The notes beneath the pieces are model-generated. The model was not told the DNA's origin. It worked only from the letters and a program-made list of their open reading frames with translations, and did no database searches. A program made the translations under genes and the position numbers. Below, piece after piece: positions 12,868 through 26,793 of a stretch of DNA of 64,000 nt (position 1 is the stretch's first letter; every line of letters starts with the position of its first letter). Location of the stretch: contig JALBUN010000047.1 of NCBI GenBank assembly GCA_025174535.1, positions 372,001 through 436,000 on the forward strand, read 5' to 3'. The stretch comes from Cantharellus purpuraceus (Eukaryota > Basidiomycota > Agaricomycetes > Cantharellales > Hydnaceae).

Positions 12868-15800
12868 CTATACACGTCGATGCGCCGTCTTCTCGTTAAG
12901 CTTGCGAGAAAATGGTTCGCGACATGTGTAATGAGTCACCTCCCCCCTATGGATAATGCGATCGACTTTTGGAGTCCCATCTATAGGGTGCCACTCACCT
13001 GGGAGCATGAACAGCAATGACGCTGTTTCCGATTCTTTTATGGCACTGCGGACATCTGAATAAAAGGATCGGTTATCTGCCATTTGTTTGCGCAGGAGAC
13101 CTACATTCGGCTATCTGTGACTTTCACTCGTTTGGTCTGCAACCCAATAAGTTTGGAAGAGACCTGTTCCAGGCGGGCTCTCCCAATCTCACGGACAACA
13201 CGTGTATCGAAGAGCGGCTCTCGTAGTGCTTCACAAAGAAATGCGTTCAAATCCTGTGCCGCCACCATAGGGGGAAGAAGATGCAACGTCTCCACGGTAT
13301 CCAAACGGGGGCTATGCCGGCGAATGAGATCCAAAGCTGGTCTCAAAAGGTTCGATGATGTACTAGGCTGCAAATATATCCGTAATAGCGTGAGGAATAT
13401 CCCTCGTGCTTCGGGATCAGTATGGTAAACACGTTTGCAGTACCTGCAATGCAAGCTGTGAGAAGCAATACATACTCGCTAGAAAACAACATACTCTTCC
13501 GCTTTGATGTAGTCCTGCAGGCGGTAAACGTATATTTCTAATGCGCCTTCGTGCTTTCCCAGTCGACCAAGGAGAACAGCCCGCGCCTCGAACATGTCTT
13601 CATATATCTCAGTAACCATACTTCATCTCAGAACATTGTGACAGCTTACCATCTGATGGAAGCAGACCGAATAACCGATCGATATGGTAGTACTGTGATT
13701 TGTGTATGAAATTCAACAACTTCGTGTACAAATAATGCTCGGATGCTGTTGTTAGAGTTGGACAAATTAGCGCGACAAGATGGTGTAATGGCAATGCTCA
13801 CCTGAATTTCCCTGTTTCTTCTGTACTCGAGACAGACGGAGGTATGTCTCTGCGAGACGCTCGTGGAACAATGGCGAACTCTCGCCCCGTTCGTCGATAA
13901 GATACTCTAGGTAGCGGACACAAATAAACGGATCGATTCCTTCGAGAAAATCGGCAACATCCTTTCGAGGAAGTTCGACTTCTTCCGAAGTAAAGATCTA
14001 TAGATTAGTCAGGAAACGTTTGGATCAAAAATGGCTTCAAATATACTTCAAATGCCATGTCTCGATCAGTGTCAAAGGCCCAACGTGCGGCATCGAATAC
14101 CTGCTTTAGATATTCAGGCCCTAGCTTCTGAAGATAATTGATCGTTGGGCCCAGCTTCTCCCTCGTGGATTCTTCATTGGCACTCATCCTGTGGGGTATA
14201 AGTCAACGGATCCAATTGAATTAATTCGCTTACTCGTGAAGCAGGGAAAGCGCCTTGTCATGCATTTGTTTTCCATGGTAGAGGAAGATGAGCTCGGAAT
14301 ATTTCTTTACCAAACGTGTCAAAAGTGTCGCATGCTCACTACCTGACCTTACCTGTCTGCTGTGAAGCACCTGCTCCACTTCCAAAACTTCGCACCAGTT
14401 AGATATACGACACAAAGGCCCAAGTAGACTCGGCCGTATGGTCAGATAGGACTTGAAAAGGGCCGTATCTACGACTTGCGCGAAGCGTACGAGCTGATCT
14501 GGAATGAGAGCGGAGGGGGGCGCATTGGGTATGTCGAAGAGCTCAGTGATGGATGTTGCAGACAAGGAAGCATGCTCAGATGCCTGTGCGGGTGATATAT
14601 GCAGAGCAGAGAGGGCTCCCCACAATTTGGGTCGACGATCACCAAGATACCGCAAAAGAGTTTCGACCGAGCGATGGAAATCATCCACTTGAACTTCCGA
14701 GTTAATCCAAGCGGCCGGCGCGAAGTCGCAAAGACTACCTACCTGCAGGCTTGTCTTTGACTTTTCCACTCAATGAAACAGTATCGTCGTCTTTCTGACT
14801 TCCGCCGGAGGGAACAAGTCGATCGAAACCAGGGATCCATTTACCCCTAAAGTTGCCTGGCGTGACTGGCGCTGGAGAACTCCCTATTTGTTCTGTTGTC
14901 TCTACCGCAGCAACATTCGAGCTGTCATGAAGCGATGTTGCACTGCTCGGCTCCACCTGAACAAAATTCGGTGGAGGCCGCCCACCATGAAGATCAAACC
15001 ACTTTTCCCTTGGTGTCGACAGTCTCCCAGCGACAGAATCTGGATAGAGTGCTACGACTTTGGCCGGATTAATGTCTAGCTCAATGAATGTGTTGATAGC
15101 ATCATCGAAATTGCCCTCATCAAAAAGCGCGACAGCGTGCAAAGTCTTGATTTGTGTTTGTCGTCGATCCTGAAAGGGCTGCGTTATTTGCAGAAGACGA
15201 CATGAACACATAACATGCCTTGTCTGGCATCATCACTTGATCCACTGTATCCAGCAAGGTCAATGCTTCTACGTAAGAGCCAGAAGACACAAGTTCATCG
15301 ACCTGTTGCCCCCAGGATTGCATGCGAAGCATCCAGAGGGCGCTTCCATCGGCAGCCGCAGTCGCCCTATCCGTAGGAGTCACTATTAGGAATAACGGCG
15401 CCTTTACTTGAGAAGAAGCTGTTAAGAGACGGGCAGTATACGAAGACCGACTGTGCGAGTCTGATGTATCATCAGCAAAAGGCGGCATTAGCATTTGGAC
15501 ATGCAGCAGGGAGATGGTCGAGGCGATTTGGAGAACCGGCGAGTGATTTGGTGCTGGCTGTACTGAGGCAGAAGACGGCTTGAGAGGCATCGTTCCAGGG
15601 GGAAGAATCGAAAGGATGTATGGCTTTAAGAACACTGTAATCTACTTAATTTGCGTTTAATAGTAATAATGATAGAAACTGACCATTTTCTTCTGGAGAG
15701 CCTTGCCAATCAAGGCCTAATGGACGAGTTGGCTTTCCGTCAGGACCAACAAAAATGCCCGTATCTGAAATAGAAGTGGCATCAAAAAATTGATCATTAT

Positions 15801-16815
15801 ATAAAGATGACCACTCGCTGTCTTTGGGTATCAATACTTCTCCGTCATTTGTTTTGACTATGGGTGGCTTTTTTTCTTTCGCTCCAAGCCCCAGTGTCAT
15901 GTACCCGCCCAGACCTGTTAAAGCTCCCATCCCCATCCCCATCCCCATCCCTAGAGCTGTAACAGTTGCACTACTGGTATTTGAAAGTGTGATATCAGAC
16001 AAAGTCATAGCATCTAAAGTCAGAAGGACATGTTCGGTCTGATACGCGAGGCATGCAACGTTCGAGTTGAGAAATGCAATAGCACGAGGGCTATGTGGCA
16101 ATGTCAGTTCCTGCGTCATGCAGTTCAGTGACTTCTGTGTCAATTGAGCTTATATACCATAGCTGACTTTCGGACCCTGAGCTTCTCCGTCTCTCCAGGT
16201 GAAAATCACAACTTTCTTTCGACACCCAACGGCAAGACGAGTGACAATGGTAGGTATTCCCCTTGCATCATTTGATGAACCTCTAGAATTAACCACACTG
16301 CCGTCCGGGAGCATATGCAGAATAGCGGTATTCAAAGCGAATACAAGTGCATTCCGGGTTTGGGATAACGGAGTAGCCTGGGATAACTCCGGAAGAGCAT
16401 ATAGTGAAATGGCACTGTCTGAAGTGGTGCACATTTAAACTAAGGATTTTAGGACAATAAATCACACACCTGAGAGAACAGCCAAAGAATTTGTGTCTTT
16501 GATGTACCCTAGCTGTTCTATGGATCTCCGACTAAACCCTTTCTTGGTCTCCAGTAGAGTGACATCAGGCGTTTCCCCTACAGCATTGTGATGAGTAAAA
16601 GGGATCCATATTGAGAGAAACAGACCATTCTGTTGATGTAAGGCGTATATATGTAGATCTCCTCCAGCGGTCCCCATGAACAGCCGATCCCCTGTTCCTG
16701 CATTAATGAGAAATCTTAATAGGTTCGCAAGGTAGACATCACCTTGAACTGCCATTGACTCAATCTTGTCCTTAATTCCATTAATCCCTGTAGCATGGAT
16801 GGAAAATGGAGCCAT
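12868..16815 (-). CDS. VPS39: HOPS complex subunit Vps39/Vam6
   Basis: Subunit of the HOPS tethering complex, which acts in vacuole/lysosome fusion and Rab7/Ypt7 binding. The start at 16815 gives MAPFSIHATGINGIKDKIES, the usual opening of the CNH (beta-propeller) domain. This continues through GDRLFMGTAGGDLHIYAL and RLAVGCRKKVVIFTWRDGE. The middle holds clathrin-repeat and Vps39_1 helices (ALTLLDTVDQ, VALFDEGNFDDAINTFIELD, KYSELIFLYHGKQMHDKALS, YLQKLGPEYLKQVFDAARWA). The C-terminus is the RING-like zinc motif: CPQCHKRIGNSVIAVHAP is split from GEVTHYTC by an intron at 12947-12998, which I verified in frame. About ten short introns are present and no break was found. A hexanucleotide repeat encodes Gly-Met repeats near 15930. 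The motif ACGCGACGCG lies 20 bp upstream of the ATG. Confidence 0.92.
15928..15951 (-). repeat. in-frame CCCATC-type hexamer repeat in VPS39
   Basis: Four tandem copies of CCATCC on the plus strand encode alternating Gly-Met residues (GMGMGMG) on the minus strand. They lie inside a likely loop of the beta-propeller. The repeat keeps the frame. Copy number is likely variable between strains. Confidence 0.7.
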
Positions 16816-16834
16816 GCCTCTTCACTGGTGGCGC

Positions 16835-16844
16835 ACGCGACGCG
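16835..16844. promoter_or_regulatory. ACGCGACGCG motif upstream of VPS39
   Basis: This exact 10-mer begins 20 bp upstream of the VPS39 start codon. The same 10-mer occurs upstream of SEM1 and HUS1. It overlaps the sequence class bound by MluI cell-cycle-box factors (ACGCGT) in ascomycetes. A regulatory role here is inferred. Confidence 0.45.
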
Positions 16845-17514
16845 CTAGAACGCCCAAGCTCAAAATCCGAGCCTTTGGTGCACCCCGGCGCGACTCAGTT
16901 ACGAAAACTTAATGACAAACAAAGAATAAAAGGAAAACATGTTTCATAAGGGAGAAAAGAGAAGGAACAGCATATATAAATCCTCTATTTGTACAGCACA
17001 AAAAGGACTCGCCAGCTGACATGCAAAGAATGACGTTCCCGAGTTGGCATCTCATTGACTACACTGACCACTAACCACACTGCGCTCAACTTGAAGTGGT
17101 AGCTACAGAGATATTTTCTAAGACAACTGCAAGAAAAAAGGCAGAGCACTTCCATGCTACTCGAAGTGCTCGTTCACAATTAAAAGGTTGCCGTGGTTGA
17201 ACGCATGGCATCGCGAGAATTGACAAAGTCATTCGCGCTGTAGCGAGCGACATTCTTGTTTATAATAACCCAGAGGTTGGTGACCAGATGTCCGACTCGA
17301 GTTGAATGGACATGGCTTAGCAATTTTTGTCCGCGTGGGATATGAAACAGAGCCTGTGAGACGGTTGGCCTTCATACGGATGCATGGCTGAGTGACAGGG
17401 ACTATCCGTGTGAAAATAGACTTAAGGTGAAGTGGTAAACGAAGTCAAGAAACTTGCCACAAAGCATAATAATTAGGAATCTTCGCTGTAAGTGCCACAT
17501 ATCTACATCCTCGC
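16845..17514. other. intergenic, VPS39 promoter and SEM1 3' region
   Basis: This 670-bp region separates two minus-strand genes. It should contain the VPS39 promoter and the SEM1 3' untranslated region. No other coding segment was found. Confidence 0.5.
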
Positions 17515-17987
17515 TCAGTGCTGCATTGCATCACCACTTCCACTCGCTGCAGCACCTCCTGCAGGATCTTTTCCTGTTTTTGCAAGTTCATTCCTATAAT
17601 TCAAAGAAGCAAGGATAAGGTGGAACAACTTTCAAGAAACATTGCACACACCTCAATTGCATGCTAAACTCGTCTTCAATATCATCATCATCCCAGTTAT
17701 CTTCCCATAATTTGTCTGTAGCGACAGCAGCGCCGTTGCCATTCAAATGTGCAATATTTGTTTCAGAATCGTCCCAATCTGCAAGATATGAAAGATCCCG
17801 GAAGTTCGTTTACTGGAACAGTCTTATAGCTCGAAGTAATAAACAGACCTTGCGCTGGGAACTCTTCAAATTCATCATCTTCCTCTAGAGCTCCAAGCTG
17901 GGATTGTTGTGATGGCTTCTCCGTCTCAGAAGAAGCAGGTTGGTCGGCTTTACTTGCGTCGGCTGATTTGGAAGCAGATGCAGACAT
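17515..17987 (-). CDS. SEM1: 26S proteasome subunit Sem1/Dss1
   Basis: Small acidic lid subunit of the 26S proteasome, also part of TREX-2 and BRCA2-type complexes. The start at 17987 gives MSASASKSADASKADQPASS. The two hallmark acidic/aromatic segments follow: EEDDEFEEFPAQDWDD across an intron, then DKLWEDNWDDDDIEDEFSMQ. The last exon ends GDAMQH before the stop at 17515. There are three exons. The protein is slightly longer at its N-terminus than yeast Sem1, with a Ser/Ala-rich leader. An upstream in-frame Met would add a basic segment unlike the family, so I prefer 17987. The motif ACGCGACGCG lies just upstream. Confidence 0.9.
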
Positions 17988-18007
17988 AATGTGGTTGGTG
18001 AGACGTG

Positions 18008-18017
18008 ACGCGACGCG
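18008..18017. promoter_or_regulatory. ACGCGACGCG motif upstream of SEM1
   Basis: Exact copy of the 10-mer seen upstream of VPS39 and HUS1, beginning 21 bp upstream of the SEM1 ATG. The following base makes a full ACGCGT at 18013-18018. The role is inferred. Confidence 0.45.
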
Positions 18018-18347
18018 TGTGCAGAGGCGGAGTTTCAAACTACACTAACTATGTACAAACTGGCAAAAATGTGAGTCTTTGTTGCGAGCATGTATTCTCA
18101 TCTAAGTCATCCTGTCTAAGTACTACGATAAAGTAACCTGATGTCTTCATGCAACGACAGCGACATTGAAGAAAATTACACCAATGGGGCCTACATGACC
18201 CATCCGTGGTTGGCGGTTAGTCCATGTCCACCAATATTGCTCAAGTCCCTCTGGACGTTCAATCGTGAACATGCTGGCGTCTCAGGAAAAAGGACGATAG
18301 AATGTGTTTGCTACAAAGCACATGCAAGACTACAGATACCAGTCAGA

Positions 18348-19585
18348 TCAGTCGAATAGACCGAAGCCCATGTCATCATCAGATTCCTCTGAAACAAGTA
18401 ATTGAGTGGTTGACTCAAAGTAGGGTCGCAGACAACTCACCAGCGGCCTCCTCTTTCTTCTCTTCAACCTTCGCCTCCTCCACGGGAGCAGCTTCAGCGG
18501 CGGGAGCCGCAGCAGCAGCGAAAGCCTCGGGATTCGCGAGTATCTCCTTGATCTATGGAAAACGATGAGAACCGATAGTTGAAATGCACATAGCACAGAA
18601 TAAAGAAAGGAGGTTATCGTTTCAGAAAACAAATGAAGATTCGTCAAAGCGAAATATGCGCTCTGAATTTTCAGTGTAATGTTGTGATATAATCTTGTGA
18701 GGGAACAAAGGAACGCAATAAAAAAATAATAAAAAAGAATGAACATACCTTCTCAACACCCTCAAAAGAGTACTCGGTTTGAAGACCAATGGCGAGAAGG
18801 TTCTTATAGGAGTTAACAAGAGAGTGTGTGATTGACACCAAAGTAGGGTACTTCAGAGCCAGCGAAAGAGATGCGATGGTCTTAATGCCCGACATGAAGC
18901 GGTCAATCAACTCCTTCTCGTCAATGTCAAGGACACTAGGAGCAAAGACATTCCCAGAGTCAAAGATTTGGACTACTGTCATACCATAGGTGAACGGAGA
19001 GATGTTCAGCATGTTCAATAGTGTCGCTTCTGAGGGTCCAACACGCGTTCCAGCCGTCACGACCTTGACGTCGGACACAATTTCAATTGTACCACGAGCA
19101 ATCTTGGTGGGGATACCCAAAGCCTGGAAGAAGGAGGTTTTACCAGGCTCCATACCGGTATTTCCAGACGGGACGAAGACGTCCTTTGGTGCGAATGCTC
19201 CGGCACGGGCAGGAGCAGCGACCTTGTTGGCAATAATGAGGTCACGGATCTCCTTGAGATCTCCAGCAGTGAAAACGAAGCCGATGTTACCCTTGATGTG
19301 CGGGAGGATTTTCTCGAACTCTTGGTAGTCGCTCAGAACTGATCGGATGGCACGGCGGACCATGGTGTTCTTGCCCATAAGAACAACGCCCTTGCCACGG
19401 AGAGATACACGGATCTGGTGCATCTGGTTAGACCCGACGTTGTCAACATTGACAATGAAGATTGAAGCTAGAAGTGATTGAGGACCAGAAAAATCTCTAG
19501 CAACTGGTTGGGACTCACGATATTTGGCCATTAGTTCCTTCAGCTTAGCGAAATACGCCTCTTTGTCTGCGCGAGAAGCACCCAT
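18348..19585 (-). CDS. RPP0: 60S acidic ribosomal stalk protein P0 (uL10)
   Basis: Base of the ribosomal stalk; it binds 25S rRNA and the P1/P2 dimers that recruit GTPase factors. The start at 19585 gives [19 protein letters not shown], split by an intron from [20 protein letters not shown]. The rRNA-binding part includes [20 protein letters not shown], and the P1/P2-binding part includes [20 protein letters not shown]. The Ala-rich hinge [19 protein letters not shown] leads to the terminal peptide [13 protein letters not shown], which is the universal stalk tail. The last two introns separate the hinge from the tail. Highly conserved and intact. Confidence 0.96.
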
Positions 19586-20830
19586 TTTGAGTTATCTAGG
19601 ACCCGTATGAGATAGGTCAAGGCCCAACAAAAGACAAGACAAAATCTTACATGAAATGTGAGATGTTTTGCAAGTAATGTTTTGAGATATTGTGCCTCCC
19701 TATTGACCTCTGGAAACATGAATGTCACATCAACACAGCCATCACGTTAATTATAATATCTCAAGCTACCGTTTGGTGTCAATGGATTTTTCAAGGCGAC
19801 TGCGAGAAGTATATAGTGGGTAAAGATGAGAAACTGTTATAGTTGCTTATGTAAGCGATATTTTCCACACCTCAACCGACCAGGTTTCGCGCTCACAGTA
19901 GACACTCGGACATCTGACACAACTTGGAAACAAGAATGAGGCTCTCGTATGGGGAACTGAGTCTGAGTTCGACCCACAAGTTCTCATGACACTGCACACA
20001 CATCTCTAGTTCCCTCTATTTTCTCTCGTGCTAGCCCACGACAAATAACCACAATTCAACGAAACTTATTTATACCGGGTTTGTCGCCGTCCAATGCCCC
20101 CAGCTGGCGATAGAACCTAGATTTATTATCACACTACTAGATTAGCTATGCGCTGCCCCTCACTTTTCAGCATGACTTGACACTGCTGAACTCTCCATAG
20201 AAATTCCTTGCGCTTTCCAGCGTGCGCAGATGAGCTTCTTCACCAATCACACGACACCCTGCCAGTGTAACCCATCGTTTTAGGAAGAAATGGCCTCTAG
20301 GGCGTCGTGGAGGTGAAGCATAGTGAAGCTGAGAACATGTTTGCCAGTATTACATTAATTAAAGGCTTCTAAATGGGGAGCTCTATAAGAATAAAGCTCA
20401 GGGCCAGGCCCGGCCCGGTGGAGGTCCAAAAACGGTGGTATTTGCCTGGGTGAGGGATCATGCCAATAGGCAGTTTTACCCAAAATCTGCCCGGATGAAG
20501 GCCCTCAGAGACCCTGTTTTGGGCCTGGACTATTATCAGGGGTCCTAGTATACGCTGAGGGAAAGAGTAGAGCACTGCCAGCTCTGTGACGTGTGAACGG
20601 CTGCATTTCAGAGGCTGCTCGACTCCCACCCACCATTTCCCCGATGTAAGCAATCCTTAGCGATTGCCGTGCACTTCGGGCCGTTGGCTGTTAGTCCCAG
20701 GAAATGCCATTGTTAGAGTCGTCTCAAGTTCGCTGTTAAGTGAGTGGTACGATGGTTGCGTTGAAACTCCGCACCAATCGTTCGATTTTCCACCGGGTTA
20801 ATGCCTGTGAGATCACCTTGTTAAACCTCG
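19586..20830. other. intergenic, divergent promoter region of RPP0 and CYP51
   Basis: This 1.25-kb stretch lies between the 5' ends of RPP0 (minus) and CYP51 (plus). Short open frames are present but none shows a domain. It should hold both promoters, and a 5' untranslated intron of RPP0 is possible. Confidence 0.45.
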
Positions 20831-22973
<2,143 letters not shown>

Positions 22974-23546
22974 ATTACAATAGATACCCTTGTTCATCTT
23001 AGCATTAACAGTCATGTCGACAAAAAGCACTAGCAGCAATGACCCTGTTTTTGAAGGTTGTTCCCACCTTTGAGCATTACCGAATGCTCCTGATGAAGTT
23101 TGCCACCGCTCCTAGCTTGTACCGGTAGCTTTACGAAGCAGAAACATTGCTCACGCAACTATCTTCTCAGATCGATCATGCTGCTCATCGTGCATTTGTT
23201 GAGTTGAAGCCAGCCCTTGCTGGGACAAGTCAGAATTAATTATTTCAACGAGCATTCGAATTGACCCATGCTTTGGAGAGCCCGCATCAGCCCTCGTACA
23301 TACTTGAATTGATTGCGCATTCCGACGCATCTTCGTACGACACATCATCGGCTTAGTATGACACTTCGCCGGCGATGTTGGAGTTGACTGTCCTAGATTC
23401 GTCCCTTTGACCAATGCAGTATATGAATACTCTGAGAATTGAGGTGTCGACACAATCGCGACCCAAGACTTCCATTGGTCGATACCTTTGCTCCCTGAGT
23501 AATAGAGATGTGGGCGTGTACTTCGAAAGTAGTGTAGACTTCATAT
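22974..23546. other. intergenic, convergent 3' regions
   Basis: This 573-bp gap lies between the 3' ends of CYP51 and the ACL4-like gene. No supported gene or RNA was seen. Confidence 0.5.
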
Positions 23547-24886
23547 TCATTCCATCTCTACGTCGCCGTCATCGTCAACCCATGTCTCTTCATCCCCGTC
23601 AGCTTCCTCCACGATGTCACCTTCCGCACTTGGCTCTACACCTGCTGCAGCTAATTCTGTGACGATCTCCTGCGCATGTTGTAAAATTTGCTCATCGGGA
23701 TGCCCCTGAGTTGTATGTAGCTTCGTGGATCTAGCGTCAGCGACATGCCCGCTTGCAACGGAAGACAGCTCACCAGTTGACATGTCTCTAAACAATCACG
23801 GGCATCCCGTGCGAGTTCACCCCATGATAACCCCTCAACGTTCGCCTTGGTCTCGCGGGCGTGCTCGGCCATTAGGAAGAAACACCACCCTTCAAGATAC
23901 CATCCCTCGACTTCTTGATCATCTGTCGCGAGCACACCCGATAAAATCGTAAGAGCTTGCGGATATAGTGATAACTCCAAGAACAGCCGAGTTAAAGACA
24001 GGCGGACAGGGAGTGGAGGTATCGCAGGCGAATCTGACATATATGCCTCAACTCGCTGCTTTGCATAGGTTCATAAACCGGACATACCAGAATCTAGATC
24101 CTTCCACCGTTCCCATGCGCGTTCGGCGCATTGCTGGGCCTCCTCGGGCCTTTTTTGTGACATACGCACTGATGCGAGGGTCTGAAGTGCCTCATAGCTA
24201 GTAGGGTCCGTCTGGAGAGCTAACATTGCTAGATTGTCACACGTGGTTTCTGCTTCCTCTTCAAAACTTAACAATGACAATGAGCAGCGTTAACATAAAA
24301 TATAAAGGGTCTCACCAGAGATCCGACATCCAAATCTCCACCATAGCCACCAGTGCACTAACAGCTTGGGCTCTGACCTCATTCTCGGCATCGATGTTTT
24401 CGTCGCCCACAGCGCGTTCTTTGCCCTTGAGCTGCGCCAACAAAACGTCTACTGCGGCCTGGTAATGGCTAAGAGCTTCTCGTGGGTCTTCGCTTAATTG
24501 AGCGAGATTAAGGTGCGCAGAGGAAGATGGAGGAGCTGGCGCGTAAGGCGAGGGTGGAAGGAGCGATTCAAAGGTCTACGAGACAAGTTAACAAACTAAC
24601 AGAAATCGAACTATGAAAAGTGGAATACCTTTTTGGCTGCTTCAATTTCGCCCATCTCAAGTTGCACCTCACCAAAAAGTTCTCTGGCACTGACATGACT
24701 GGGCTCTTGATCTAACACCCGGACCAGAAATTTGTGGGCAAGCTCATAGTTGAATTGCGTGACTAAAAGCTGAGCCTTCTCGAACAAGGATGCAGTGGAG
24801 GGAGATGGACTTGCAGCCACAGAGGTCGATGACTCTACCTTTCCTATCGATGCGCGTAAGCTCTTCTTCGTTCTCGTTCGGCCCAT
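23547..24886 (-). CDS. ACL4: TPR protein, probable Rpl4 (uL4) assembly chaperone
   Basis: Tetratricopeptide protein resembling the dedicated chaperone of ribosomal protein uL4. The start at 24886 gives MGRTRTKKSLRASIGKVESS, a basic leader. TPR helices follow (SLFEKAQLLVTQFNYELAHK, VLDQEPSHVSARELFGEVQL, then ALQTDPTSYEALQTLASVRM and PQALTILSGVLATDDQEVEG). A verified intron near 23704-23775 joins CLETCQL to GHPDEQILQHAQEI. The C-terminus is very acidic (EEADGDEETWVDDDGDVEME), as expected for a partner of a basic ribosomal protein. The ATG lies only 53 bp from that of COX4 on the other strand. The family (TPR, fungal Acl4-like) is clear; the client is inferred. Confidence 0.78.
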
Positions 24887-24939
24887 TGGACAGCATCCGC
24901 GCAACCATGCCAATTTGAAACTCAGCGACTTCACGCACC
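24887..24939. promoter_or_regulatory. very short bidirectional promoter ACL4-COX4
   Basis: Only 53 bp separate the divergent start codons of the ACL4-like gene and COX4. The transcription starts must overlap each other or lie inside the neighbouring coding region, unless one start codon is misassigned. Confidence 0.6.
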
Positions 24940-25499
24940 ATGCTCCAAGCATTTAAACTTCCTCTATTTGCCCAGGCCTCGCGCCCTGCTTTCCGCGCGC
25001 CTGGGATCTATCGTTCCCTTTCTACTACACCCCGTGCGCTCTCCAGTGGTCCGCCATTGATCTATGGGTCTGGAGCGGTTCCCGGTTCGGTGCCAACCTC
25101 CGAAGAGCAAGCAACAGGTCTCGAGCGACTCCAGCTACTAGGGAGGATGGAGGGTGTAGATGTTTTTAACATGAAGAAGCCAGAAGCCTCTAAAAAGGGC
25201 ACCATGGCGGAACCCATTCGTATCCCATCTTTGGTACGATTGTGTTGGCATGAGCAGATTATTTTGCTAACTTGCATTTTTCAGTCAAAGCTTCGTCAAG
25301 TCGGATGCACTGGCTATCCGGAAGAGGAGCACCGCGTCCTCTGGATCAACTTACGCCCCGGTAGAAAAGGTCGCTGCAGAGAATGTGGAAACGGTGCGCT
25401 CTGCTTACCTCTTTTCTTGCCTGTCGGTGTTTTCTCACGACCATTACAGTGTTTGAGCTAGACTATCAGGGAGAGGAAGGAGAAGATGACCATCACTGA
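24940..25499 (+). CDS. COX4: cytochrome c oxidase subunit Cox4 (subunit Vb type)
   Basis: Nuclear-encoded zinc-binding subunit of mitochondrial complex IV. The start at 24940 gives a mitochondrial presequence (MLQAFKLPLFAQASRPAFRA, then RSLSTTPRALSSGPP). The mature part has the family block PTSEEQATGLERLQLLGRME. After the second intron the zinc site reads VGCTGYPEEEHRVLW and GRCRECG, with Cys residues as expected, ending VFELDYQGEEGEDDHH. There are three exons. The motif after the first intron (SKLRQVGCTG) differs from the more usual PERIVGCTG but keeps the Cys. Intact. Confidence 0.93.
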
Positions 25500-25609
25500 G
25501 CTGAAGTCTATGTAAAACAAGCACGAAAATGGAAAGACACTAGAGTGCCTTTTTATTTGACCCAGGATCCAAGGTGACAGTCCGCACATCAAGTATCAAT
25601 GCCCATGTT

Positions 25610-26646
25610 TTAGATGTCTAAGAAATCATCCTCTTCCTCTACGAGAGCGTCCAAAAATTTGAAAAATGAAGCTCCAGGAAATCCAACAACATTCAAGTAG
25701 TCACCATCGATCTTTCGAATGAGCAAGCCACCCAAACCCTATACACCGGTTAACCAAGACCAAAAACCAAGAGTTTGCTCACCTGGATAGCAAATCCACC
25801 AGCCCGGTCGACACCTTCCCCGCTGTCAGCGTATGCCTGTAACACGTCCAACGAGTTCTCTGCAAAATATACGATAGTGCGCTCTTCTATCGATCTGATG
25901 CAGGGGGGCTATCAGGTCAATGCATCGACTGCGTGACTTGAAAAGACGGACTTGATATTGTATCCTGGAGCAGCCACAACGGGGTACACTATATGAACCG
26001 AGACAGCAACGTTAACTCTATGCAGGAGCACAAGAATGAGAGCGCACCCAAAGTGATGCCAGTAACAACTTCACATGTCCCTCCATTAAGTTCGAGCAAC
26101 ATACGGAGGTTATCTGCTTTACTATGGGGCTTCTCTAGTATCTCTGGCCTGGTCTGCGGTAATGCCTCTTGAGCAGTTGTCGACGATGCAGGTGCATGGT
26201 GGCTCAGCACCACAGTGTCCGCTTCATGCAAGTCTGTTAAATTACACAGAGGTAAGGTGCAATGACAAGACTGACCACCAATGACTAAGTCAGGACCGTC
26301 GTCCGGCTGCTCACACTGGAAAGATAGGGAATGTCATTACAACTTAGACAATGAGATACGATCTTACAACTAGTCGTTCGTACACCTCCACCGCCTTCCC
26401 CGTAGCTGTTGCCACGGGGTATTCATAGACATTGCCAAAAGAGGAGTGGGGTAAATCTTCCTCAAATGCAGAAGGCACAACCTCTGGATCCAGTCCCTAG
26501 TCGCTACATATGAGTGCACAGAATTGGCATTGGATCAAGGGGCTCACAAGGGTCTTTAGAATGGCCTTCCGCCGCGGACTATTTGATGCCAGAACAACCC
26601 TCTTGCCAGCTAGTTTATTGGTTCCTATATCAGACAACATCAGCAT
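25610..26646 (-). CDS. Maf-type nucleotide pyrophosphatase
   Basis: Maf/ASMTL-family enzyme predicted to hydrolyse dTTP, UTP or modified nucleoside triphosphates and keep them out of nucleic acids. The N-terminal signature is LAGKRVVLASNSPRRKAIL near 26600. The catalytic Asp lies in HEADTVVLSHH (about 26220), followed by LEKPHSKADNLRMLLELNGG and TCEVVTGI. The C-terminal block GGFAIQGLGGLLIRKIDGDY, then LNVVGFPGASFFKFL, is typical and ends EEEDDFLDI. Several short introns interrupt it. Two nearby ATGs (26646 and 26640) are possible starts; both are compatible with the family. It is divergent from HUS1, 147 bp away. Confidence 0.85.
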
Positions 26647-26760
26647 ATATTCAAGATCGTTTATTAAATATTTGACCTGGAACTCGCAATGCGTGGTCAA
26701 GGATAACCTGGTGCTTGGGGTTCATAGTAGAGGGGTGGCTTACATGAGTAACATGACGCA

Positions 26761-26770
26761 ACGCGACGCG
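26761..26770. promoter_or_regulatory. ACGCGACGCG motif upstream of HUS1
   Basis: Exact third copy of the 10-mer, 24 bp before the HUS1 ATG, with ACGCGT at 26766-26771. It lies in the 147-bp divergent promoter shared with the Maf gene. HUS1 is a replication/checkpoint gene, for which an MluI-box-like element would be a natural regulator; this is inference. Confidence 0.5.
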
Positions 26771-26793
26771 TCCACTTGCGCCCATACCACCCG

